Shown: positions 25,309 to 35,106, counted from the stretch's first letter. The stretch is 64,000 nt of DNA from Streptomyces wedmorensis (GCF_000716445.1 NZ_JNWK01000037.1:1-64000), one strand, 5' to 3'. Made by a program: numbers and translations. Notes: a model not told the origin generated them from the sequence alone.

Positions 25309-27495
25309 TCAGTCTCTCGGCAGGCCGAGCAGGCGCTCGGCGACGACATTGAGCTGTACTTGTGTGGTGCCGCCCGCGATGGTGAGGCAGCGGGACATCA
25401 GCAGGCCGTGGACGGCCCGTTCGCCGGGGCCCTCGCGCACGGCGCCTTCGGGGCCGAGGAGTTCGAGGGTGAGTTCGGCGAGCTTCTGCTGGTGGAGGGT
25501 CTGGACGAGTTTGCGGACGCTGGCGCCGGCGCCCGGTTCGAGGCCGGACACCTGGAGCAGGGTGGTGCGCAGGCCGATGCACGCGAGCGCGTGCGCTTCG
25601 GCGAGGAGGCCTCCGACCCGTACGCGTACGGAGTCGTCCTCCCCCGCGGCCCGTTCGATGAGCGCTTCGAGGCCGGTGTCGAAGGCGACCTGGTCGGCCA
25701 TGTGGACGCGTTCGTTGCCCAGGGTGTTGCGGGCGACCCGCCAGCCGTCGTTCACCTCGCCGACGACGGCGTCGGCCGGGAGGACCGCGTCGTCGAACCA
25801 GACCTCGTTGAAGAGGGACTCCCCGGTGATCTCCTTCAGCGGCCGGACGTCGATCCCGGGGGTGTTCCGCATGTCGACGAGGAAGTAGGTGAGCCCCTGG
25901 TGCTTGGGGGCGGCGGGGTCGGTGCGGGCGAGCAGGATGCCGTGGTGGGCCCATTGGGCCGCGCTCGTCCACACCTTCTGCCCGTTGATCCGCCAGCGCC
26001 CGTCCTCCGTGCGCTCGGCGCGGGTACGGAGGGAGGCGAGGTCCGAGCCGGCGCCGGGCTCGGAGAACAGCTGGCACCAGAGGCGCTCGCCGCGGAGGGT
26101 CGGTCCGAGGTGCTCGGCCTGCTGCGCGGGGGTGCCGTGGGCGAGGAGCGACGGTACGACCCAGGTGGCGATCCCGAGCCCGGAGACGGTGATCCCCGCC
26201 TCGTCCAGCTCCCGCTGGACCGCGAGCTGCTGGAGGGGCCCCGCCCCCAGTCCGTACGGCTCCGGGAGGTGCGGAGCCGCGTAGCCGGTGGGCGCGAGGG
26301 TGCGCCGGGCGGCGGCCGGGTCGAGTCCGGCGGCGGGTGCGAGGGCCGCGCGGGCCGCCGTCCGGTACGCGTCGGCTTCCGGCGGCAGGTCGAGTCGCAG
26401 GCCCCGCCGGACGCCGTCGGCCGCGTGGCGCAGGGCGGCGAGCCGGTGGTGGTCCCCCGTGCCGAGGAGCTGGCGGGCGACGACTGCCCGCCGGAGCAGG
26501 AGGTGGGCGTCGTGCTCCCAGGTGAAGCCGGTGCCGCCGAGGATCTGGATGCAGTCCTTGGCGCAGCCGTACGCCGCGTCGAGGGCGGTGGCCGCGGCGA
26601 GCGAGGCGGTGAGCGAGCGCCCCTCGTCGTGTCCGGCGGCGGCGCGGGCGGCGTCCCAGGTGAGCGCGCGGGCCTGTTCGAGCCGCACGAGCATGTCGGC
26701 GCAGAGGTGCTTGACGCCCTGGAACCGCCCGATGGGCTGCCCGAACTGCTCGCGGGTGCGGGCGTGTTCGGCGGCGGTCTCGACGGCGCGGGCGGCGGTG
26801 CCGCAGGCGTCGGCGGCGAACAGGACGGCCGCGAGGTCCCGTACGAGACCGGCGAGGGTCTCGGGTCCCTCGTCGAGGACGAGTTCGCGGGCGGCGGGGA
26901 CATGGGTGGCGCGGGCGGTGACCTCGGCGGTGGGCCGGGTCGGGTCGGCGCTCTCCTGCGGGCGGACGGCGAGGCCGTCGGTGTCGACGGCGAGCCAGAC
27001 GCCGCCGTCCGCGGTGGTCGCCCGCAGGATCACCAGGTCCGCCTGGGCGCCGCCGAGGACGGGCGGCGCGGTGCCGTCGAGGAGGTGTCCGCTCGCGGTC
27101 CGTACGGCGGTCAGGGTTCCGGTCCCGCCGAGCGCGACGGCCGCGATCCGCTCCCCGCGGGCGATCTCCCCGGCCTGCTCCGGGCGCCCGGCCCTGTGCA
27201 GGATCTCGGCGGCGAGCACGGAGGGCAGGTACGGGCCGGGCAGCAGGGCCCGCGCCGCTTCCTCCACGACGACGACGAGGTCCCCGAGGCCGCCGCCTCC
27301 GCCTCCGGACTCCTCGGGCAGGTGCAGCCCGAGGAGCCCCTGTCCGGCGGCGGCGTCCCAGTAGGCGGGCCGGCCGGTGGCGGTGTCGGGGACGTCCAGG
27401 TGCTTGCGGACCTCTTCGGGTGGTACGGCGCGGGTGAGCCAGCCCCGGACGGATCGGGCGAGCTCCCGCTGTTCGTGCGTGATGGCGATGCCCAT
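25309..27495 (-). CDS. Fused tandem acyl-CoA dehydrogenase
   Basis: 728 aa, about twice the usual length: two complete acyl-CoA dehydrogenase units in one chain. Unit 1 (about 1-370) ends in [20 protein letters not shown]; unit 2 (about 375-728) has [40 protein letters not shown] and ends [20 protein letters not shown]. Mycobacterial steroid side-chain dehydrogenases (ChsE1-ChsE2, ChsE4-ChsE5) are heteromers of two different subunits; this looks like such a pair joined. ATG at 27495 lies 12 bases from a KstR-like box, which favours strong repression. Followed by the Ltp1-like gene after 17 bases. Confidence 0.87.
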   Translation of the reverse strand: MGIAITHEQRELARSVRGWLTRAVPPEEVRKHLDVPDTATGRPAYWDAAAGQGLLGLHLPEESGGGGGGLGDLVVVVEEAARALLPGPYLPSVLAAEILHRAGRPEQAGEIARGERIAAVALGGTGTLTAVRTASGHLLDGTAPPVLGGAQADLVILRATTADGGVWLAVDTDGLAVRPQESADPTRPTAEVTARATHVPAARELVLDEGPETLAGLVRDLAAVLFAADACGTAARAVETAAEHARTREQFGQPIGRFQGVKHLCADMLVRLEQARALTWDAARAAAGHDEGRSLTASLAAATALDAAYGCAKDCIQILGGTGFTWEHDAHLLLRRAVVARQLLGTGDHHRLAALRHAADGVRRGLRLDLPPEADAYRTAARAALAPAAGLDPAAARRTLAPTGYAAPHLPEPYGLGAGPLQQLAVQRELDEAGITVSGLGIATWVVPSLLAHGTPAQQAEHLGPTLRGERLWCQLFSEPGAGSDLASLRTRAERTEDGRWRINGQKVWTSAAQWAHHGILLARTDPAAPKHQGLTYFLVDMRNTPGIDVRPLKEITGESLFNEVWFDDAVLPADAVVGEVNDGWRVARNTLGNERVHMADQVAFDTGLEALIERAAGEDDSVRVRVGGLLAEAHALACIGLRTTLLQVSGLEPGAGASVRKLVQTLHQQKLAELTLELLGPEGAVREGPGERAVHGLLMSRCLTIAGGTTQVQLNVVAERLLGLPRD

Positions 27496-27506
27496 GCGGC
27501 GCAGAC

Positions 27507-27520
27507 TAGAACACGTTCCA
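27507..27520. promoter_or_regulatory. KstR-like operator, box B
   Basis: TAGAACACGTTCCA fits TNNAACNNGTTNNA at every fixed base. It lies 12 bases upstream of the fused acyl-CoA dehydrogenase ATG (leftward). Confidence 0.82.
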
Positions 27521-27522
27521 TT

Positions 27523-27537
27523 CTGACGGAAGGTCAG
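27523..27537. promoter_or_regulatory. CTGAC palindrome, copy 2
   Basis: CTGACGGAAGGTCAG (extended TTCTGACGGAAGGTCAGAA, 27521-27539) directly abuts KstR-like box B. It has 5-bp core arms and is a weaker member of the CTGACG-NNN-CGTCAG set. Confidence 0.42.
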
Positions 27538-27640
27538 AAACGAGATGGGAAAAGCCTGCATGACGCAGGGGAAATCGCGGTAGAGTCTTCTGCGTGGCAC
27601 AGAGAATGTGCTGCGCAGCCACTATTGAAGGGGGAATCCC

Positions 27641-28531
27641 ATGCTCACCGTCGCCGTCACCGGGGCCACCGGAGCCCAGGGCGGAGCCACCGCCCGCAGC
27701 CTGCTCGCCGCCGGCCACCGGGTGCGCGCCCTCACCCGCCACCCCGACTCCCCCGCCGCCGGCACCCTGCGCGCCCTCGGCGCCGAGGTGCGGTTCGCGG
27801 ACTTCGACGACCGCTCCTCGCTCGACACCGCCCTCGCGGGCGCCGACTCCCTCTTCGCCGTCACCGCCATCGAGGCGGGCGGCGAGGTCGAGGTCCGGCA
27901 GGGCACGGCCCTCGTCGACGCGGCGGCGGGCGCCCGTCTCGGCCATGTCGTCCTCACCTCCGTCGCCCACGCCGACCGCGACACCGGCGTCCCGCACTAC
28001 GAGAGCAAGCGGACGATCGAACGGCACCTCCGCGCCTCCGGCACGCCCTGGACGGTGATCGGCCCCGCCGCGTTCATGGACAACTACGCCGGCGGCTGGA
28101 CCGCCGACGGCCTGCGCGGGGGCACCTTCGCCTGGCCGATGCCGGCCGGCCGGCCGCTCGCCCTCATCTCCTCCCGGGACATCGGCGCCTTCGCCGCCCT
28201 CGCCCTCCAGCGCCGCGAGGACTTCGCGGGCCTGCGCGTCGACATCGCCGCCGACGAGCGCACCCCCGGCGACATGACCGGCATCCTCGCCGCCGCCCTC
28301 GGGCGCCCGGTCTCCTACGAGGAGGTCCCTCTCGCCTACGTCCGCACCCGGTCCACCGACCTGGCCGCGATGTTCGCGTACTTCACCACGTCCGGCCTCG
28401 ACGTCGACGTCGCCGCACTCCACCGCGACTTCCCCGAGGTCGGCTGGCACAGCTTCCCCGACTGGGCCCACGCCCAGGACTGGACGGCCATACTCACGCC
28501 AGGACCCAGGCCCGAGGCCGCTCACCACTGA
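27641..28531 (+). CDS. NmrA-like NAD(P)-binding protein
   Basis: 296 aa atypical SDR. N-terminal nucleotide motif TGATGAQGGATA (residues about 6-17), then FAVTAIEAGGE and VVLTSVAHADRDTGVPHYES. The catalytic Tyr-x3-Lys is not in the standard place; NmrA/HSCARG proteins act as redox-sensing regulators or reductases. ATG follows GAAGGGGGAA. A MarR gene lies 47 bases downstream on the same strand, so the pair may be coregulated. Confidence 0.8.
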   Translation: MLTVAVTGATGAQGGATARSLLAAGHRVRALTRHPDSPAAGTLRALGAEVRFADFDDRSSLDTALAGADSLFAVTAIEAGGEVEVRQGTALVDAAAGARLGHVVLTSVAHADRDTGVPHYESKRTIERHLRASGTPWTVIGPAAFMDNYAGGWTADGLRGGTFAWPMPAGRPLALISSRDIGAFAALALQRREDFAGLRVDIAADERTPGDMTGILAAALGRPVSYEEVPLAYVRTRSTDLAAMFAYFTTSGLDVDVAALHRDFPEVGWHSFPDWAHAQDWTAILTPGPRPEAAHH

Positions 28532-28558
28532 CACCACTGGCACCACCGGCACCACCGA
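28523..28558. repeat. Four 9-bp tandem repeats at gene 3' end
   Basis: Units CACCACTGA, CACCACTGG, CACCACCGG, CACCACCGA. The first unit encodes the last codons and stop of the NmrA-like gene (His-His-stop), so the array looks like slippage from the gene end. Confidence 0.7.
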
Positions 28559-28578
28559 CACCCACCGGAGGATCCCGC

Positions 28579-29016
28579 ATGGACCCCAAGGCCAAGCCCA
28601 TCGGCTACCTGCTCAACCGCACCGACGAGGCCCTCACCCGCGTCATGGACGGCACGCTCGCGGAGTTCGGCCTCACCCGCGTCGCCTGGCAGGTCCTCAA
28701 CCTCGTCGGAGAAGGCGACGGGACCGAAGGCGACGGGACCACGGACACCGAGGTCCTCTCGGTCCTCTCCGCCAACGCGGACACCCCCACCCTGACCGCC
28801 GCCGTCGACACCGTCCTCGCGGACGGCTGGGCCACCCGCCCCGCCCCGGGCCGGCTCGCCCTCACCCCCGACGGCAGCCGCCGCCTGGCCGAGGTCGCGT
28901 CGCACGTCGCCGCGTTCCGCACCCGGTCCGTCGACGGCATCACGACGGACGAGTACCGCACCGCCGTCCGCGTCCTGGAGCGCATGATCGAGAACCTGGA
29001 AGGGCCGCGCCCCTGA
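28579..29016 (+). CDS. MarR family transcriptional regulator
   Basis: 145 aa. Winged-helix MarR-like: IGYLLNRTDEALTRVMDGTL (helix 1), FGLTRVAWQVLNLV, TAAVDTVLADGWATRPA (recognition region) and wing PGRLALTPDGSRRLAEV. ATG at 28579 follows CCGGAGGATCCCGC. Probably controls the upstream NmrA-like gene; ligand unknown. Confidence 0.8.
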   Translation: MDPKAKPIGYLLNRTDEALTRVMDGTLAEFGLTRVAWQVLNLVGEGDGTEGDGTTDTEVLSVLSANADTPTLTAAVDTVLADGWATRPAPGRLALTPDGSRRLAEVASHVAAFRTRSVDGITTDEYRTAVRVLERMIENLEGPRP

Positions 29017-29073
29017 CCCCGGCACTGTGACAGCATCCCCGCGGAGACCGAGCAGCCGCACACAGGGGGCGAG

Positions 29074-29655
29074 ATGGGCGCGAGTTGGACCGCATTACTG
29101 ATAGCCGTGGTGGGCGTGGCGGGAACGCTGGGAGCCGCGCTGCTGACACAGAACCGCGCGGACCGCACCAAGCGCATGGAGCTCCAGGCCGCCGCCGAGC
29201 AGCGGCGCGAGGAACGCGGTCACGCCGAGGAACTGCTCAGGGTGGAGCACGCCCGACAGGCGCAGCGCGAGAGCCTGGAGCGTCGGCGCGCCTGCTACAT
29301 CGCGCTGAACACCGCCACCCGCCAGTACCTGACGGCGATGAACAACCATCTCCACGCACTCCGCCGGGGCGCGGACGCCGCCGTGTCCCTGGAGCAGCTG
29401 GAGACGGGCCGACTGTCCTACCGGGACATCTACGCGGAGGCCCAGATGATCGTCCCGGACTCGGTGTCGCGAGCCTCCAGCGCGGTCAAGAGACGTCTGA
29501 ACAGCGCGTACAGCGAGATCAGGGTGTACGAGACGGACCCCTCCGCGCACGCGGAGGAGCTCGCGGCCATGGAGGCACGGCTCCACCAGGAGGTCTGGCC
29601 CTACCTGGGGGCGATGAAGAAGTCGATGCGCACCGACCTGGGCGTCGACGACTGA
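29074..29655 (+). CDS. Membrane-anchored coiled-coil protein
   Basis: 193 aa. One N-terminal helix (residues 4-26, LLIAVVGVAGTLGAALLT), then a charged coiled coil (about 28-75, rich in Arg/Glu/Gln) and an alpha-helical rest. No family with known function. ATG follows GGGGGCGAG. Conserved-looking soluble face suggests it presents a helical domain to the cytoplasm or cell wall; topology not determinable. Confidence 0.6.
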   Translation: MGASWTALLIAVVGVAGTLGAALLTQNRADRTKRMELQAAAEQRREERGHAEELLRVEHARQAQRESLERRRACYIALNTATRQYLTAMNNHLHALRRGADAAVSLEQLETGRLSYRDIYAEAQMIVPDSVSRASSAVKRRLNSAYSEIRVYETDPSAHAEELAAMEARLHQEVWPYLGAMKKSMRTDLGVDD

Positions 29656-29728
29656 GCCCGACCCGTTGTCAGTGGTGCCTGACACGCTGTCCGTACAGCC
29701 GGGCAGACACAGTGAGAGCGAGCACGCC

Positions 29729-30133
29729 ATGGGCACCTGGGACATCGGCCCCTTCGACAACGACACCGCCGCCGACTTCTCGTACCGGGTGGACGAGGCA
29801 CCGGTGGAGAAGAAGGCGGAGGTGCTGCGCACGGCCTTCCGCGAGGTGATCGAGACCGGCGACGAGTACCTGGACGCGGACCTGGCGGACGAGGCGATCG
29901 CCTCGGCGGCGCTGCTCGCGGCCCAGTGCCCGGGCGGCGAGCCGGTCACGACCTCGTACGGCCCGAAGGACCCCCTGCCGCCCCTCCCGGGCGACCTGCG
30001 CCCGGAGGCCGTGGCGGCGCTGGACCGGATCCTCACCGAGCCCTCCGAGCTGCTCGAACTCTGGGAGGAGTCGGACGGCGAGGAGTGGAAGGCAGAGGTC
30101 CGGAAGCTGCGGGCGGTCCTGGCGGGGGCGTGA
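29729..30133 (+). CDS. DUF4259 protein
   Basis: 134 aa. MGTWDIGPFDNDTAADF is the DUF4259 signature start; EYLDADLADEAIASAALLAA follows. Cytoplasmic, function unknown; members often lie near immunity-like or toxin loci in streptomycetes. ATG at 29729 was chosen over an earlier in-frame GTG because homology starts there. Confidence 0.8.
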   Translation: MGTWDIGPFDNDTAADFSYRVDEAPVEKKAEVLRTAFREVIETGDEYLDADLADEAIASAALLAAQCPGGEPVTTSYGPKDPLPPLPGDLRPEAVAALDRILTEPSELLELWEESDGEEWKAEVRKLRAVLAGA

Positions 30134-30225
30134 CCGAGAGGGGGAGGACGGGTGTGGTTCGAGGGCGGCGCGTAGGGCACGATGGGCGCGCGTACCCGCG
30201 TACCCGCCAGTAGGAGGACCCGCCC

Positions 30226-30861
30226 ATGGCCGCCGAGCCCACCCCCGAGATCCTTGCCGCCTTCGAGGCGGCGAAGGGCTTCATGCCCGTGGTGGAGGGG
30301 CTCGCGCTGTACGACGCCGCCACCGGCGCCGCGAAGCTCGGCCTGCCGCTCCTGGAGGTCGGGACGTACTGCGGCCGGTCGACGATCCTGCTGGCCGACG
30401 TGGCGCGGCAGGCGGGGACGGTCGCGGTGACCGTGGACCACCACCGGGGCAGCGAGGAGCAGCAGCCCGGCTGGGAGTACCACGACGAGACCGTCGTCGA
30501 CTCCGAGGTGGGGCGCATGGACACGCTGCCCACCTTCCGCCGGACCCTGCACAAGGCGGGCCTGGAGGAGCACGTCGTGGCGGTGGTCGGTCGTTCGCCG
30601 CAGGTCGCGAAGGTGTGGGGCGGGCAGCTCGGCCTGGTGTTCATCGACGGCGGGCACACCGACGAGCACGCCACGAACGACTACGAGGGCTGGGCCCCCA
30701 AGGTCGCCCCCGGGGGCCTGCTCGTCATCCACGACGTCTTCCCGAACCCGGAGGACGGCGGCCAGGCCCCGTACCGGATCTACCTCCGCGCCCTGGAGTC
30801 GGGCGACTTCGAGGAGGTCTCGGTCACCGACTCGCTGCGGGTGCTCCGCCGCGTGGGCTGA
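30226..30861 (+). CDS. Class I SAM methyltransferase
   Basis: 211 aa Methyltransf_24-like protein. SAM motif LPLLEVGTYCGRSTILLADV, acidic residue in VAVTVDHHRGSEEQQ, LGLVFIDGGHTDEH near residues 145-155. Substrate unknown. ATG follows AGGAGG. Converges on the large membrane protein gene, separated by a repeat-rich gap. Confidence 0.8.
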   Translation: MAAEPTPEILAAFEAAKGFMPVVEGLALYDAATGAAKLGLPLLEVGTYCGRSTILLADVARQAGTVAVTVDHHRGSEEQQPGWEYHDETVVDSEVGRMDTLPTFRRTLHKAGLEEHVVAVVGRSPQVAKVWGGQLGLVFIDGGHTDEHATNDYEGWAPKVAPGGLLVIHDVFPNPEDGGQAPYRIYLRALESGDFEEVSVTDSLRVLRRVG

Positions 30862-30879
30862 GGGCCGATCACTCCGTGG

Positions 30880-31022
30880 GTCCGGCGGCCGGCCGCCCCA
30901 TGGGTCCAGCGGCCGGCCGCCCCCGCGGGCTGACGGCCGGCCGCCACCGTCCTTCGGTCGTACCTCGTCCGATCGGGCCGCGTCCGATCGGCCTCGTCCG
31001 GTCGCGCCTCGTCCGGTCGCGC
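30880..31022. repeat. Repeat-rich convergent gap
   Basis: Two related arrays between convergent genes: three copies of a GCGGCCGGCCGCC unit (about 30884-30944) and four units of a 15-16-base CGTCCGATCGG / CGTCCGGTCGC pattern (about 30964-31022). The GGCCGGCC units are self-complementary and may act as a terminator. Confidence 0.6.
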
Positions 31023-31026
31023 CGGG

Positions 31027-33042
31027 TCAGTACCCGGAGGTCACGTAGAGGCAGTTGGTGTAGCTGTAGCCGGGTTCGATCTTCGCCTTGCTGGACTTGG
31101 TGTCGCCGGCGGTCGAGCTCCCGGTGGACGCCCGCTTCTGGAGGAAGTGGTAGTCGCCGGCGGGCAGCAGCAGGGTCGCCTTCGGGTACTTCGAGGACGG
31201 CCCGGTGCAGGCCTTGATCTTCTTGCCGTTCGAGAAGATCGGCCCCGGGTACTTGGTGCAGGTCCCGCACGCCTTGAGGGTGACCTTGCCGGTCATCGGG
31301 CCGGTGTAGAGCAGCTCGACCTCTCCGGGGCCGTCGTTGCTGACCACCATGACCATCCGGGTGCCCTCGGGGACGTCCGCCGGGGGCAGGCTCCGGCCGG
31401 CCGCCGGCTCCTCGTCGGCGATCTCGGCGGCGATGGCGATCGAGCGGGCGTGCGCCGCCCGCGGGCTGCTCGGGTACGCCTTGGCGTACTCGGTCATGGT
31501 CGTGACGGCTCCGGTGTAGTCCTTCTTCTTGAACTGGTCGGTCCCGCAGGTGAACTCGCCCGTCTGGACCGCGTCGGCCGCCTCCTTCGCGGCGCCCTGG
31601 AGGGACGGGTCCGACATGTTGTCCAGGGAGGAGCGGAGCGCGCGCAGCTCCTCGGTGGTGTCGCAGGGCGCGGAGCCCCCGGTCAGCGCGGTCGTCCTGG
31701 TCTTGATCGCCGCGCGGACGGCCGGCTCGACGCGGGTCGCGTGGCTCGACTTCGGGAACGTCTTCAGGAGTTCGTTGAGGCTCTCGCTGGCCGTCGGGTC
31801 GGCCGTCCGCACGCCGAGCGCGGCGGTCCCGCACTCGTAGAGGGACTCGGCGAGCGGATCGTCCGTCTTGGCGGGCCGGGAGCCGAGGAGCTGCTTGTCG
31901 ACGGTGCCGGGCAGCTCCCGCAGGTACTTCAGCGGCGGAACGGCCTCGCAGTACTGCTTCTTCCCGTACGGGGCGGAGACGGTCGCGTAGTAGGCGTCGA
32001 GCCGCTCGGGAACCAGCTTTCCGGCCCGCGACCCCGCGTGCCGCGTGCCGAGGTCCTCGTACGCGGTGAGTGCCGTGCGCAAGGTCGGCTCGGCCTTGTC
32101 GAAGGCGAGCCCGTCGGCGGACTTCACGAGGGCGTCCGCCTCCGCGAGCAGTTCGAGCAGCGCCTGCTCCTTCGCCTCGTCCCGCGCCGCGCCGTACGCG
32201 AGCGAACCGCCCGCGGGCACGGCCAGGAGCACGAGGGCGAGCGGCAGCGCGAGGCGCCGGAACGACGCCCCGACCCGGAGCGTGGCCCGCAGTCCGCGCC
32301 GTGCTCCGTCCGCGGCGGCGGCGAGCAGGAACACGCCGTAGCCGACGAGCACGCCCACGGGCACGCCGTCGACGTCGGCCGGAAGCGCGAACACCAGTAG
32401 CGCGGCCGTCGCCAGCCAGCAGAGCGCGGCACCGACCCAGTTGCGGAGCAGCACGTAACCGAGCCCGAGGCAGGAGAGGTTGAGCAGGCCGATCATCGCC
32501 GCCTGCGCCGCGTTCGCCTCCCCGCGCGGCTGCGCGGGCGGCTGCGGCCCGTACCCGGGCGGCGGACCGTATCCGGGCGGCCCGTACCCCGGCGGCGGCC
32601 CGTACCCGGGCGGCGCCCCGGGCGGCGGCGCCGCGACCCCACCGCCCGACCAGCCGGGTGCGGACGCGGGCCCGGCCCCCTCGCCGTGGCCGGGCGGGAC
32701 CTCGCCCCCACCGCCGGACGGCGCGCCGAACGCGAGCGTGGGCGTCCCGGGAGCGGCCGGAACCGTGGCCGGTGCCGCGGGTGCGGGGGCGGCCGGGGTC
32801 GCGGGAGCGGCCGAGGTCGGTGCCGGGGTCGTGGGCTTCGTCGGGTTCGGAGCGGTCCACGGCGGCTCGGCGGCTCGTGGCGGGCCCTCGGGCGCAGGCG
32901 GCGCGGCAGGTGCCGGAGTCCGCGGGTCTGCCGGGGCTACCGGGTACGGCGGGTCTGTCGGATCTGTCGGATCTAAGGTTCTGTCGTCCGGGATGCGGTC
33001 GGACGGTTCGGGACGTGCGTCGTTCGGCTCTTCCCCCACCAC
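31027..33042 (-). CDS. Large membrane protein, Pro-rich N-terminus
   Basis: 671 aa. Residues 1-170 are Pro/Ala/Gly-rich and disordered, with a GYGPPPGYGPP repeat (about 145-170). Several membrane segments follow (about 180-285, includes LLNLSCLGLGYVLL and VLVGYGVFLLAAA). The C-terminal 380 aa is extracellular and Cys-containing, with TPR-like helical repeats (SLNELLKTFPKSSHATRVEP, TEYAKAYPSSPRAAHARS). No enzyme signature. Divergent from the amidase gene at 33203. Confidence 0.68.
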   Translation of the reverse strand: MVGEEPNDARPEPSDRIPDDRTLDPTDPTDPPYPVAPADPRTPAPAAPPAPEGPPRAAEPPWTAPNPTKPTTPAPTSAAPATPAAPAPAAPATVPAAPGTPTLAFGAPSGGGGEVPPGHGEGAGPASAPGWSGGGVAAPPPGAPPGYGPPPGYGPPGYGPPPGYGPQPPAQPRGEANAAQAAMIGLLNLSCLGLGYVLLRNWVGAALCWLATAALLVFALPADVDGVPVGVLVGYGVFLLAAAADGARRGLRATLRVGASFRRLALPLALVLLAVPAGGSLAYGAARDEAKEQALLELLAEADALVKSADGLAFDKAEPTLRTALTAYEDLGTRHAGSRAGKLVPERLDAYYATVSAPYGKKQYCEAVPPLKYLRELPGTVDKQLLGSRPAKTDDPLAESLYECGTAALGVRTADPTASESLNELLKTFPKSSHATRVEPAVRAAIKTRTTALTGGSAPCDTTEELRALRSSLDNMSDPSLQGAAKEAADAVQTGEFTCGTDQFKKKDYTGAVTTMTEYAKAYPSSPRAAHARSIAIAAEIADEEPAAGRSLPPADVPEGTRMVMVVSNDGPGEVELLYTGPMTGKVTLKACGTCTKYPGPIFSNGKKIKACTGPSSKYPKATLLLPAGDYHFLQKRASTGSSTAGDTKSSKAKIEPGYSYTNCLYVTSGY

Positions 33043-33202
33043 GGTTCCCCCTCGTGGTCCATGCGCGGTGACACCCCACCGCCGCTCTTCTCACCTACCC
33101 TTCACCGTCCGCGCACACGCGTCCGCCGTTCCGGGAAGCGGTGACAAACCTGCGACCTTCGCCCTGCGGGAATTCGCGCCGCCCAGGGCCTAGAGTCGCT
33201 GG

Positions 33203-34117
33203 GTGCCGTACGACCACCGGAACACCGCCCGCCGTGCTCTCGCCCTCGCCCTCGCCGCCACGGGCTGCTGCGCCGTACTCGCCGGATGCGGGGCCTCGCA
33301 GGCCTCGCCGTCCTCCGGAAAGGCCCAGGAGACCCAGCGGGCTCAGGAGACCCGGCAGGCACAGGGCGCCGAGTCCCGTCCCCCGCTCGCCTCCGCCGAC
33401 CCGACGCCGACCCGGTCGCCCCTCCCGGCCGCCGGGGGGGACGGATCCCTCGCCGGCCGGACCGTCGTCATCGATCCGGGTCACAACTCCGGCAATTTCC
33501 GTCATTCCACGGAAATCAACCAGAAGGTGGACATCGGGACGACCCGCAAGGAGTGCGACACCACCGGCACCTCCACGGACGCGGGGTACACGGAGGCGTC
33601 GTTCACGCTCGACGTCTCGCACCGGTTGCGGGACCTCCTCACGGCGCGCGGCGCGAAGGTGGTCCTCACCCACGACGCCGACCGGCCGTGGGGCCCGTGC
33701 ATCGACGAGCGGGCCCGCATCGGCAACGCGGCCCGCGCCGACGCCGTGGTCTCCGTCCACGCGGACGGTTCGGCGGTCGGCCACCGCGGCTTCCATGTGA
33801 TCCTGCCCGCACGGGTGCGCGGCGGATCGGCGGACACCGCCGCGATCGTCGGGCCGTCCCGGGCGCTGGGCGAGCGGATCGCGGACCGGTTCGCCCGCGC
33901 GACCGGAACGTCCCCTGCCAATTACCTCGCCGGCGGTACGGGGTTGGACGTGCGCGACGATCTCGGCGGCCTCAATCTGTCAACCGTGCCCAAGGTCTTC
34001 GTCGAATGCGGCAATATGCGTGATCCGAAGGATGCGCGGCTGCTCACGTCATCGGCGTGGCGGCAGAAGGCGGCACAGGGGATCGCGGACGGCATCGCGA
34101 CCTACCTCGAGGGGTAG
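33203..34117 (+). CDS. N-acetylmuramoyl-L-alanine amidase lipoprotein
   Basis: 304 aa. Lipobox VLAGC (Cys about residue 29), Ser/Gln-rich tether, then Amidase_3 domain: zinc ligand in VIDPGHNSGN, second in ASFTLDVSHRLRDLL (Glu before it), third in VSVHADGSAVG, and catalytic Glu in VFVECGNMRDPKD. Cleaves the amide between MurNAc and the stem peptide, probably outside the cell during wall turnover. GTG start. Confidence 0.87.
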   Translation: MPYDHRNTARRALALALAATGCCAVLAGCGASQASPSSGKAQETQRAQETRQAQGAESRPPLASADPTPTRSPLPAAGGDGSLAGRTVVIDPGHNSGNFRHSTEINQKVDIGTTRKECDTTGTSTDAGYTEASFTLDVSHRLRDLLTARGAKVVLTHDADRPWGPCIDERARIGNAARADAVVSVHADGSAVGHRGFHVILPARVRGGSADTAAIVGPSRALGERIADRFARATGTSPANYLAGGTGLDVRDDLGGLNLSTVPKVFVECGNMRDPKDARLLTSSAWRQKAAQGIADGIATYLEG

Positions 34118-34224
34118 AACCGGCGGGCGATAGATTCGCTCCGTACGATGGGGCCGCCCCCGTGCCATGGGACCCCGAGTGCCACCCCCGACGCGACGAC
34201 CGACGAACGACGAAGGACTCTTAC

Positions 34225-35085
34225 GTGAATATCCGCTCCCTCACCCGAGGCGATGGCGTGCTGATCGGTGCAGCGGTGGTGCTGTTCATCGCCTCGTTCC
34301 TCGGCTACGCCAGCTGCGACGGCCCGGCCTCCATCTGCGACCAGATCGACACCCCGAACTCCTGGGAGGTGTCGCCCCTCGGCTGGGGCTCGTTCCTCCT
34401 CGGCATCGCCGGCGTCGCCCTGGTGGTCCTCTCCCACGGCCTGCCGCAGCAGCGCAAGGTCGTCGGCCTGGAGCTGAACCAGGTCGGTGCCGCGTTCACC
34501 GTCGCCTCCGCGTGGACCCTGCTGATGTGGGTCTTCGAGGCGACGAACGCGGGCGCGGGCCTGATCCTCGGCCTGATCGCCGCCCTGATCGCGGCCGGTG
34601 CCGCGGTGGCCGGTCCGCTGGTTCCCGCGCTGAAGGCCCCGCTGGTCGGCGCGCCGAGCCCGCAGACCCCGCACCCGTACGGCATGCAGCAGGGCCAGCC
34701 GGGTCAGCCGGGCGTTCCCGGCGGCTACGGCTACCCGGGCGCGCAGCACCCGCAGTACGGCGGGCCGCAGGACCCGTCGCAGGGTGCGGGCCAGCCGTTC
34801 GGCGCGCAGGCCGCCGCTCCGCAGCCGCAGGCCCCGCAGCAGCCGGAGCCGCAGGCCCAGGCCCCGCAGCCGGCGGGGCCCGCCGCCGACTTCGCGCCGT
34901 TCTGGTTCGCCGTGCCGGTCGCCCGTCCGCTGTACGCGGAGGACGGCTCGCAGGCGCCGATCGCCGAACTGGCGCCCGGTACCTGGTACCTGGCGGTCGA
35001 GCAGCGCGGTCCGGCCCTGGTGGCCCAGACGCAGGACGGTCGCCGCGGCGTCCTCCAGGACACCACGGGCATCCAGCGCGGCTAG
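34225..35085 (+). CDS. Four-helix membrane protein, Gln/Pro-rich tail
   Basis: 286 aa. Four hydrophobic segments (residues about 12-30, 55-75, 85-105, 110-130), then a long low-complexity region rich in Pro, Gln and Gly (about 140-215) and a compact C-terminal segment (FAPFWFAVPVARPLYAEDGS, LVAQTQDGRRGVLQDTTG). No known function; resembles the small DUF5336-type membrane proteins of actinobacteria. GTG at 34225 behind GAAGGAC. Confidence 0.62.
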   Translation: MNIRSLTRGDGVLIGAAVVLFIASFLGYASCDGPASICDQIDTPNSWEVSPLGWGSFLLGIAGVALVVLSHGLPQQRKVVGLELNQVGAAFTVASAWTLLMWVFEATNAGAGLILGLIAALIAAGAAVAGPLVPALKAPLVGAPSPQTPHPYGMQQGQPGQPGVPGGYGYPGAQHPQYGGPQDPSQGAGQPFGAQAAAPQPQAPQQPEPQAQAPQPAGPAADFAPFWFAVPVARPLYAEDGSQAPIAELAPGTWYLAVEQRGPALVAQTQDGRRGVLQDTTGIQRG

Positions 35086-35106
35086 TTCCCGCGCGGACCC
35101 TCGCAG

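Noticed and set aside
25360..29016. Plus-strand ORF of 1218 codons
   Set aside because: It is antisense to the fused dehydrogenase and continues through other genes; composition is the usual GC-rich shadow frame with no domain.
34119..34145. TAGAACC near the amidase stop as a KstR box
   Set aside because: Only the first half-site is present; GTT half missing.
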